DNA of 16,970 bases, taken from NCBI GenBank assembly GCA_025056955.1, contig JANWYL010000034.1, positions 1 to 16,970 of the forward strand. The letters are read 5' to 3'. The translations under genes were made by a program, and so were the position numbers. Shown in pieces: positions 1 through 5,752 of the stretch (position 1 is its first letter; each line of letters opens with the position of its first letter). Source of the stretch: Sandaracinaceae bacterium. Lineage in GTDB: Bacteria > Myxococcota_A > Polyangia > Polyangiales > Sandaracinaceae. The notes under the pieces are model-generated. The model saw only the letters and a list, made by a program, of their open reading frames with translations. It had not been told where the DNA came from and searched no databases.

Positions 1-1557
1 ACCAAATGCGCACACACCGTCTCCACAGAAGCCAATGGCATCGCCCAAGGCATCGAGGCCAGCATCTCGATGCGGAGAAATATGGACATCAAGCCCTGCA
101 TCGATGAGCGGAGGTCCTGCATCGACGAAAGGCGAATCGAGGCGCATCGAGGCATCTTGGATGTGTGCATCTGATGAGATGAATGCGTCTGGGGGTGGGA
201 TGATGATGGGTGAGTCGGTTGGAGGTCCTGCATCGACCACCATGAGAGGAGGAGTATCTAGGGAGGGGACCCCTCCGTCTCGTGGACCAGCATCCATGGA
301 AATCGATGCATCAGGCACGCCTGCATCGAGGAATACGCACATCCCGCTGCTTGGCTCACATACCAAACCTCTTGGGCATCGGCAGTCCTGGGGACAGGCG
401 AGGCAGTTCTCACCGAGCTCTGGTTCGCATGAACCATTTGGGCAATGGCGCTGGCAAGAACCAGCAACGCAATACGTTCCTTCTGGACATCTGCAATCAA
501 TTGGGCATGTTTCGCAGTTTTCTCTCAAGTCGGGTTCGCAACGGTCATCGCCACAACGCGGTGGGCCAATGCATGCTCCTCCGACGCAGACCAAGGGCCG
601 AGGGCAGAGGCAGTCTATGGGGCAAGTTGTACAATTTTCACCATCATCGGGGTTGCAGACCCCATCACCACAACGATTTCTCAAACACTCCCCGCGCACG
701 CAGAGGGTACCACGTGGGCATGGGCAGTCCTCTGGGCATGTTTCGCAATTTTCGCGCGCTTCAATTTCGCAAAGCGAATTACCGCAGCGCTCCGCATGGA
801 CGCACAAGCCTCCTAAACAGCGGTGGCCAGGAGGGCACGCGCAGTCCTCTCGGCATGTTTCGCAGTTTTCACCAAAATCAGGTTCGCAGCGGCCATTGCC
901 ACAGGGGGTCTCCCTACACATTCCTCGGATGCACCTTTGCCCCCTTGGGCACATGCAGTCTGCTGGGCATATCTCGCAATTTTCGCCAAAGTCGGCTTCG
1001 CAATGGCCGTTGCCACAAGGGATCTCCCTACACATTCCTCCGATGCACGTTTGCCCCCTTGGGCACACGCAGTCTTCTGGGCAATTGGAACAGTTTTCTG
1101 CCCCACTACAGAGGCCATCCCCGCATCTTGAAATTCCTCCCAAGCACCTACCGCGCACACACGTTGAACCCGCAGGGCACATGCAGTCTTCTGGGCACGT
1201 TTCACAGTTTTCACCGATTCGCGATTCGCACGTGCGATTGCCACATTGGTTGACGAGAAGGCATTCACCTCCTTCGCAACGGGTACCTGCTGGGCATACG
1301 CAATCGGACGGGCAAGTGCTGCAGTTCTCGCCGGCCTCAGGTTCGCAGCGGTCGTTGCCACACCTTGCCGCAAGGCGGCACTCCCCTGCGCGACACATCG
1401 TCCCGGGGGGACACACGCAATCGGATGGGCAAGTGGAGCAGTTTTCACCCTCTCCGGGCTCGCAATTCCTGTTGCCACAAAGCGCAAGGGCGGAAGATGT
1501 AATGAGTGGAGTGATAAGACCTACGAAGAGAGGAAGAAAGGAATACGCCTTTTTCAT
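1..1557 (-). CDS. Secreted Cys-rich tandem-repeat protein with DAG-rich linker (partial, C-terminus outside window)
   Basis: Reading the minus strand from ATG 1557 gives 519 codons without a stop to the window edge. Residues 1-25 are a clear Sec signal peptide (MKK, hydrophobic core, ending SSALA). Ten repeats follow, beginning at Cys 27, 66, 105, 145, 181, 219, 258, 296, 335 and 372. The typical pattern is CGNxxCEPxxGENCxTCPxD then CxCPxGxxCxxGxC, with eight Cys per unit, presumably four disulfides. Residues about 411-509 form an Asp/Ala/Pro-rich linker with many DAG or DA motifs. A new unit starts at Cys 511 (CGDGVC). ATG 1557 is preceded by GGGAGG at good spacing. Similar CGDGxC...ENC..CPxDC units occur in secreted proteins of Myxococcota; I know no established function. 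An extracellular or surface role is inferred. The plus-strand open frames here are shadows. Confidence 0.9.
   Translation of the reverse strand, partial: MKKAYSFLPLFVGLITPLITSSALALCGNRNCEPGEGENCSTCPSDCVCPPGTMCRAGECRLAARCGNDRCEPEAGENCSTCPSDCVCPAGTRCEGGECLLVNQCGNRTCESRIGENCETCPEDCMCPAGSTCVRGRCLGGISRCGDGLCSGAENCSNCPEDCVCPRGQTCIGGMCREIPCGNGHCEADFGENCEICPADCMCPRGQRCIRGMCRETPCGNGRCEPDFGENCETCREDCACPPGHRCLGGLCVHAERCGNSLCEIEARENCETCPEDCPCPRGTLCVRGECLRNRCGDGVCNPDDGENCTTCPIDCLCPRPLVCVGGACIGPPRCGDDRCEPDLRENCETCPIDCRCPEGTYCVAGSCQRHCPNGSCEPELGENCLACPQDCRCPRGLVCEPSSGMCVFLDAGVPDASISMDAGPRDGGVPSLDTPPLMVVDAGPPTDSPIIIPPPDAFISSDAHIQDASMRLDSPFVDAGPPLIDAGLDVHISPHRDAGLDALGDAIGFCGDGVCAFG
31..327 (-). repeat. Asp-Ala-Gly-rich linker coding region
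   Basis: These codons give residues 411-509, a low-complexity segment dominated by Asp, Ala, Pro, Ile and Ser, with DAG or DA recurring about a dozen times and no cysteine. The DNA shows many copies of GATGCA/GATGC-type words (TGCATC on the plus strand). Such DAG linkers are common in exported Myxococcota proteins. It probably acts as a flexible acidic spacer between the ten-repeat block and further repeats. Confidence 0.7.
337..1479 (-). repeat. Ten tandem eight-Cys repeats, about 108-120 bp each
   Basis: These encode residues 27-407 of the Cys-rich protein. Unit lengths are 39, 39, 40, 36, 38, 39, 38, 39, 37 and about 36 residues. Unit 4 (residues 145-180) lacks about three residues between the second and third Cys. 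Unit 10 begins CPNG instead of CGNG or CGDG and has a longer last Cys spacing (CEPSSGMC). The periodic DNA is protein repeat, not a CRISPR array, because units diverge at third positions while Cys, Gly and Asn codons are kept. Confidence 0.9.
911..1074 (-). repeat. Recent 114-bp internal duplication within the Cys-repeat gene
   Basis: Bases 911-960 and 1025-1074 match at 47 of 50 positions and are offset by exactly 114 bp (38 codons). They cover the end of one Cys unit and the start of the next. Other unit pairs are much more diverged at the DNA level. This suggests recent unit gain by in-frame duplication or recombination. Confidence 0.8.
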
Positions 1558-1574
1558 TTGAACCTCCCAAAAAA

Positions 1575-1580
1575 AGTATA
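1575..1580 (-). promoter_or_regulatory. Candidate -10 (TATACT) for the Cys-repeat gene
   Basis: The minus strand reads TATACT 17 nt before ATG 1557. The following GGGAGG Shine-Dalgarno falls within the expected short leader. No good -35 hexamer is seen 16-18 nt upstream (TGCAAA-like), so the call rests on the -10 and its position. Confidence 0.35.
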
Positions 1581-1643
1581 CAGCTTTTAATGTGACATTT
1601 GCATCTACTCTTCATCAAGATAAAAGTTTCGAAGAGGTGAAAA

Positions 1644-1871
1644 ATGAAGCAGGGCATTCACCCTGAGTACAAAGAAGCAATTGTGACCTGTGCCTGTGGG
1701 GCTGTTTATCGCACGCGCTCAACGCGTGGTTCTTTTGCGGTGGAGGTGTGCTCCGCATGCCACCCCTTCTACACAGGAAAGATGCGTTACGTGGATACCG
1801 CTGGCCGTGTCGAAAAGTTCAAGAGAAAGTACGAGAAATTTGGAAAAGAAGCAGGTGGTACTGCCACCTAG
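1644..1871 (+). CDS. rpmE: 50S ribosomal protein L31 (zinc-binding form)
   Basis: This 75-aa protein is a component of the large ribosomal subunit. It starts MKQGIHPEYK and contains VTCACG and VCSACHPFYTGKMRYVDT, the conserved L31 core. Cys 16, 18, 36 and 39 form the zinc site, so this is the zinc-containing (C+) form. The family is usually about 65-85 residues, so it is full length. The start is supported by GAGGTG 5 nt upstream of the ATG. It is divergent from the Cys-repeat gene (86-bp gap) and convergent with the DUF1501 gene, with 9 bp between the stops, so it is probably monocistronic. Confidence 0.97.
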   Translation: MKQGIHPEYKEAIVTCACGAVYRTRSTRGSFAVEVCSACHPFYTGKMRYVDTAGRVEKFKRKYEKFGKEAGGTAT

Positions 1872-1880
1872 TTTTCTTTC

Positions 1881-3269
1881 TTAGGCCAAAAGGGCACGGA
1901 GGGGAGGAACCCGCAGGTCTGCAATGTCTTCAGAAATGCCTGCGAGCTCAAAAAGGGTGCGGATAATGTGTTCGGGGCGAATCACAACGCCAGTGGGAGA
2001 GAGGGCGCCGCTTTCTAAATCCACAGGAAGAGGAGCCATCCCAAAATCACTTGAGGCTCCAATTACGCGAGGCCGTATGCCCCCGCCAATGAGCAAGCAG
2101 GCATTCGTAAGCCAGTGGTCACGACCCCCTCGTTCGTTGAGGTAAGGCGTCCGCATGAACTCGCTGAAACAGAGAATGGTCGTGCGATCTAGCCACTTGC
2201 CCCCACTTGGATGGTCCTTTTGGCTGAGGAATTTCGCCAAGCGGGCAACTGCCGTCCATCCTTGTGCAAGGCGACGACCGTGCTCAGTTCTCCAATTGTT
2301 GAGATGGGTGTCAAGCCCTCTTGCTGCTTCAAAAGTGATGACGCTGGACACGCCATTGATCAAGGCTTGGGCAACGGCCGCAGCTTGGACGATGGGTTCA
2401 CTCGAGTCCCACGGGGCACCATTTTCTCCAAAAAAGTGCCTTCTCACTTCTTCCATGTTTCGGCGTTCAGTGGAATTCTCTGGATAAAGCTCATTCAATG
2501 GCGTCCTGAAATCAAAGAGCCTTCCAAGCCGTCGAACGACATTCGATTGCATCCGCTCCCATGCTTCCCTGGCTTTGCGCAAAGTTGTTGAAAAACGGGC
2601 TCGAGGGCAGTTGAGCTGCTCTTCAAGGAAGGAGTGGATGAGTTCCTGGTGAAAAGAAGGTAAGGTTGGGTTTTGAGGGTTCAAAATCTGAACCAAGTCC
2701 CCAACGCTTTGCACAATCAAGGCAGAAGCCAAAGGTGGAAGATCCGCGTTGAAAGATTCAACCCGAAAAACGAGGTTTGGGATGGGGTTTGCTCTGGACA
2801 CGTGGAAAGCAAGCCAGGTGGAGGCAGAGCTTCCGCGGGCTTGAAGGCCTGCGGGGGCTTTGCCTGTCAAGAAGCGTCGTCGCCCAACCTCATGGGTAAG
2901 GGTTTCCATGCTCATGCCTCGGACGACAGCAGAGCGCTCAAGCAGGGTGCTGTCGAATTCGCCCATGAAGGGGCCAAAAAGAACGCCCCTTACAGAATTT
3001 GGCCTCACACCCAAAATCGAATAACCGGTTTGGATTTGGGTCCTCTGAATCACATCGTCTTCATCCGTGAAACGATCTGGATCGCGCGGGTCCAGGCAGA
3101 GGAGAAGATCCCAACCACCCGAAAAATAAGCAAAAACGAAATAGCGGTTGATTCCTGTGGATGCCCGGGCCAAAGAACCCAAAACGTGATGGCCCCATCC
3201 TGAAAGGCCGAAAAGTCCACATCCTCCTACCATTCCCCTTATCAGTGCGCGCCGACTTAGCTGATTCAT
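1881..3269 (-). CDS. DUF1501 family protein with Tat signal
   Basis: This 462-aa protein has an N-terminal twin-arginine signal (SRRALIRGM, Arg 6 and 7, then a Gly-rich hydrophobic stretch), so it is probably exported folded by Tat. Family hallmarks are FAYFSGGWD near residue 50, AVVRGMSMETLTHEVGRRRF around residues 115-135, and a C-terminal FSEFMRTPYLNERGGRDHW followed by LIGGGIRPRVIG. The family (Pfam DUF1501) resembles the sulfatase/alkaline-phosphatase fold and has no established biochemical role. It is last in a three-gene operon, 9 bp after the 237-aa gene, with AGGAG 6 nt upstream of the ATG. DUF1501 genes are commonly paired with DUF1549/DUF1553- or DUF1800-type exported proteins, which fits this context. 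Confidence 0.88.
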   Translation of the reverse strand: MNQLSRRALIRGMVGGCGLFGLSGWGHHVLGSLARASTGINRYFVFAYFSGGWDLLLCLDPRDPDRFTDEDDVIQRTQIQTGYSILGVRPNSVRGVLFGPFMGEFDSTLLERSAVVRGMSMETLTHEVGRRRFLTGKAPAGLQARGSSASTWLAFHVSRANPIPNLVFRVESFNADLPPLASALIVQSVGDLVQILNPQNPTLPSFHQELIHSFLEEQLNCPRARFSTTLRKAREAWERMQSNVVRRLGRLFDFRTPLNELYPENSTERRNMEEVRRHFFGENGAPWDSSEPIVQAAAVAQALINGVSSVITFEAARGLDTHLNNWRTEHGRRLAQGWTAVARLAKFLSQKDHPSGGKWLDRTTILCFSEFMRTPYLNERGGRDHWLTNACLLIGGGIRPRVIGASSDFGMAPLPVDLESGALSPTGVVIRPEHIIRTLFELAGISEDIADLRVPPLRALLA

Positions 3270-3278
3270 GGGAGGCTC

Positions 3279-3992
3279 CTAGTAAGTGTAAAAATCAGGA
3301 TGCACCAGAAGAGCAACGCACATGGCCTGCCAAGCTGAACGCGCGGCGTTCTCTTGGTTATTCCCATTCGTCCGCGAAGTTTCGTAAGCCTTTTTCCACA
3401 GGTTGAGCCAGCTCTGAAGCTCCGCGGCCTGAAGTGCGAGGGAACGACCATGGAATCGCTCAATCAAATAGGCAAGGTTTTTGGCAATGCGATCACGACC
3501 ATCTGCTTGCTCGGTGGTGTCTTCCTTTTTGGCTTCGGTTAAAAAAATCCGCTCGCTTTCACTTCTTCGCCACTCTTGATTGATGAGGTTTGCGCACACG
3601 GAGCGCGCGGCATCGTCAAGGAATTTCAAAAAGAGAGGGCTCACCTCGAGATCTTCTTTTGTCGACGCGAAAAAGTCGGGAATTCCAAGGGTCGAGCGAA
3701 AACGCTGAAACTGGGAGTGATTGGAATAATCCACCCAGCGCAAGCCTGTCGCTCGTTCAATGCTTGCTTCCAGTTGATCGATGTCAAGCCGCTTGAGCGG
3801 ACGCCCTGGGCCAAGCCCGATATCGCTTTCAATTTTTTCTTCGTTGTCGACCCTTAACTCCTCAAATGTGGCTTCTTCTTGTGCGTGGCATCCATGCAAC
3901 CAAAGGAATAGCAACAGCGAAGTGGAAAAAAACGGGGCGCAAAAAATGCGTGTCCCCGCTTTCCAAAAGAATCGCATACAAAATGCCCTCAT
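3279..3992 (-). CDS. Putative lipoprotein of the DUF1501 operon, function unknown
   Basis: This 237-aa protein has a basic N-terminus, a hydrophobic stretch (about residues 19-32) and LHGC at 32-35, a plausible but imperfect lipobox (His at -2), so it may be a lipoprotein or simply Sec-exported. The mature part is charged and helical in character. Its extreme C-terminus, WQAMCVALLVHPDFYTY, resembles the end of DUF1553-type proteins (alcqaLlnsnEFly-like), which is weak family evidence. Its ATG overlaps the TGA of the upstream gene (ATGA at 3989-3992), and GGAGGG lies just upstream, so translation is probably coupled. Start at codon 6 (Met) is an alternative. Confidence 0.8.
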   Translation of the reverse strand: MRAFCMRFFWKAGTRIFCAPFFSTSLLLFLWLHGCHAQEEATFEELRVDNEEKIESDIGLGPGRPLKRLDIDQLEASIERATGLRWVDYSNHSQFQRFRSTLGIPDFFASTKEDLEVSPLFLKFLDDAARSVCANLINQEWRRSESERIFLTEAKKEDTTEQADGRDRIAKNLAYLIERFHGRSLALQAAELQSWLNLWKKAYETSRTNGNNQENAARSAWQAMCVALLVHPDFYTY

Positions 3993-5623
3993 CGCACCCT
4001 CCGATATGGCTCGCTTAGGACAATGGCTTGGACCAGGCTTCGGAAACTGAGCCCGCTTTCGAGGAAGGCTTTCTCATAGCTTTGAAGGAATGCAGCATCA
4101 CTGGCTTCAATGGGTCGCCCGAGAAGCCACTCAGCGGCTCTTCGAACTGTGCAAGTGGTGAGGCGGCCATCTGCAAGCCCTGCCCGAACGATGCCCATTG
4201 GACCTTCCATGACGTGGATGCGGTGCTCTGGCCTCAAAAATTCGAAGACGCGGAGCATGCCAAGGTATGGAACTTGTTCGTTAGAGAGGGCGCGGGTCAG
4301 GTAATGCAAGCGACACCGCTCGCTGCACGCTTCTCGACCACGGGCACACTCCTGGCACTCTGGAAGGAAGTCGGGGAATTCAACGGGGTTGAGATACCCA
4401 GCTCCTTGCTGGGCCCAACGGCCCCAGTAGGCACCCATTGGCTCGAGAATCGCGTGACAGTACTTGCATCCCGCACGCTTTTGGACATCGGGCTCGCGTT
4501 GTTCAATTTCGTCGGCAACGGGCAAATGATCGGGAGGGGTCAGGGGGGCGCACAAAAAGGACTCAAGAAAATGGGCTGCGCGGGAACGCAGGGTTTGAAA
4601 ACGCATGAGGTAAACAGGGCTTGTCAAGACACCGGCATGTTGTTCTGGGAGTTCGACTTGCTCCCAACGATCGATTTCATGGTACTGCAAGTTAGGTAAG
4701 CGCTCGAGATCGTAAGGCGAAGGCAGGAGGGGAACGCTATCGTACCAACGCAGTTGATGGCGCAAGTAGTGGACAATTGGACCATTGACAAATCCCAGGC
4801 GGCTTGAAAACAGAGAGGTGTAAGGGGCGTTTTGCTGGACCAGGCGTTGAACCCGTTGCTCAACCTCTCGGTTGAAGGATTCGATGATGGTGTTGTGAAC
4901 AGCCCAGGTGTCGCACCAGATCAAATTCGGCCCACAGCCGCATCCTGGATCAAACTCCGACTCGCGAGTGGCGCAATCTTTTCCAGTAAGGTGCGAGCGG
5001 GGAGCTGTTTGGGCGTCGATGGCGCAAACACGGATTTTCGCGTTGGGGTCTGGATCCCAGTAGGGGTGTACTTCCACCCATCCGTCGAGCCCATTTTCAT
5101 CAAGAATGGCTCGGCCCTCTTCAGTGAGCCTGCCTGCCTCGTTTTTACACGGGCCTCCAATTGGGCGCCTTCTTTCAGTCCCTCCAGGCCGATACCAAAA
5201 GAGGACATTTCCAGAATTGTCGCGGTGTTCAGCGAGGCGTTGTGAGAAATGAACGAGGCGAACGTTGCTTGCGTTGTTCCAAAGCAGGGAGCGATGGTAA
5301 CGGGCGGCTCGCTTGGCAAAGGCTTCTGATTGGATCCACTCCTCAACAAATTCGGGAATTTTTTTGCCTTCCTTCAATTCCCGGATTTCTTCTAGAGAAG
5401 GTATTGTGCCTCTTAGGTCCAAAGAAAGCGCTCGAAGATAGGCTCTATCGTCAAGGTGGGGAACTTGGGCGCGGCAACCTTCCTGAGACTCGCGAGGGGG
5501 GTCAGAAAGGCCCTTCTGAGAAAAACTCAAGGCAATCCACACCCCAATTCCAAAAAGCGCTCCGGCCCACAATCTCCGATGGGGCTTATTCACCAGCCGG
5601 AATAGGTTGGATTGGTTTGGCAT
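3989..5623 (-). CDS. Exported DUF1549/DUF1588-like protein with a CxxCH motif
   Basis: This 544-aa protein has one N-terminal membrane segment (about residues 18-36), then RAYLRALSLDLRGTIPSLEE (60-79), which resembles DUF1549 of Planctomycetes-type cytochrome-associated proteins. Residues 328-365 (HAGVLTSPVYLMRF... LCAPLTPP) and CKYCH at 386-390 followed by AILEPMGAYWGRW resemble DUF1592/DUF1588, where the matching motif is CxxCHxxxDPxG. The end (LVQAIVLSEPYRRVR) resembles DUF1585. CxxCH could bind one c-type heme covalently; this is inference. Extra Cys clusters lie at 228-237 and 423-437. It is first in a minus-strand operon with the lipoprotein and DUF1501 genes. The Shine-Dalgarno is weak (AGGTAG about 11 nt upstream). 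Confidence 0.82.
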   Translation of the reverse strand: MPNQSNLFRLVNKPHRRLWAGALFGIGVWIALSFSQKGLSDPPRESQEGCRAQVPHLDDRAYLRALSLDLRGTIPSLEEIRELKEGKKIPEFVEEWIQSEAFAKRAARYHRSLLWNNASNVRLVHFSQRLAEHRDNSGNVLFWYRPGGTERRRPIGGPCKNEAGRLTEEGRAILDENGLDGWVEVHPYWDPDPNAKIRVCAIDAQTAPRSHLTGKDCATRESEFDPGCGCGPNLIWCDTWAVHNTIIESFNREVEQRVQRLVQQNAPYTSLFSSRLGFVNGPIVHYLRHQLRWYDSVPLLPSPYDLERLPNLQYHEIDRWEQVELPEQHAGVLTSPVYLMRFQTLRSRAAHFLESFLCAPLTPPDHLPVADEIEQREPDVQKRAGCKYCHAILEPMGAYWGRWAQQGAGYLNPVEFPDFLPECQECARGREACSERCRLHYLTRALSNEQVPYLGMLRVFEFLRPEHRIHVMEGPMGIVRAGLADGRLTTCTVRRAAEWLLGRPIEASDAAFLQSYEKAFLESGLSFRSLVQAIVLSEPYRRVR

Positions 5624-5643
5624 GGCTTGCTTCTACCTAAGCT

Positions 5644-5672
5644 ATTCTCCAGACAACCAATGATCTTTTCAA
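5644..5672 (-). promoter_or_regulatory. Candidate promoter of the DUF1549/lipoprotein/DUF1501 operon
   Basis: The minus strand carries TTGAAA (5672-5667), a 17-nt spacer and GAGAAT (5649-5644), giving a start site roughly 12-15 nt before ATG 5623. A second, perfect TTGACA hexamer (5686-5681) lies 14 bp further upstream but has no good -10 at normal spacing. Both hexamers are embedded in the direct repeat described separately. Confidence 0.4.
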
Positions 5673-5691
5673 TAGCTGCCTGTCAATAGCT
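5669..5691. repeat. Two 9-bp direct repeats (TCAATAGCT) with a nearby inverted copy
   Basis: TCAATAGCT occurs at 5669-5677 and 5683-5691, a 14-bp period. AAGCTATT at 5639-5646 is the reverse complement of AATAGCTT at 5685-5692. All three lie between the divergent exported-protein operon and the GMC gene and overlap the candidate -35 elements, which is where an operator would be expected. Confidence 0.5.
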
Positions 5692-5716
5692 TCGTGCGTG
5701 GAATGAAAACGTGCGA

Positions 5717-5732
5717 GCTGGCCGGCTGGCCG
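5717..5732. repeat. Tandem GCTGGCCG duplication upstream of the GMC gene
   Basis: Two adjacent copies of GCTGGCCG (5717-5724 and 5725-5732) lie 8 bp before a CATAAT hexamer. They occupy the -35 region of any promoter using that -10, so they could be a regulator site or simple-sequence duplication. Confidence 0.35.
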
Positions 5733-5740
5733 GATTGCGC

Positions 5741-5746
5741 CATAAT
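5741..5746 (+). promoter_or_regulatory. Candidate -10 (CATAAT) directly upstream of the GMC start
   Basis: CATAAT lies 6 nt before ATG 5753, so transcription would begin at or next to the start codon and give a leaderless or near-leaderless mRNA. GGGAG also sits directly against the ATG, too close to be a normal Shine-Dalgarno. There is no clear -35. Confidence 0.3.
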
Positions 5747-5752
5747 GGGAGC

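Noticed and set aside
337..1479. Regularly spaced repeats resembling a CRISPR array
   Set aside because: The period is about 108-120 bp and the similarity is protein-level with third-position variation; there are no short identical repeats with unique spacers.
813..1487. Minus-strand 224-residue frame inside the Cys-repeat gene
   Set aside because: It is a different frame on the same strand, Ala/Arg-rich with no export signal. The frame starting at 1557 gives coherent repeats through the whole region.
35..1561. Plus-strand 508-residue frame with a repetitive HxQSxGHVxQFS-type pattern
   Set aside because: It is the antisense shadow of the Cys-repeat gene. The minus frame has a signal peptide, a Shine-Dalgarno and strictly periodic cysteines; the plus frame has none of these.
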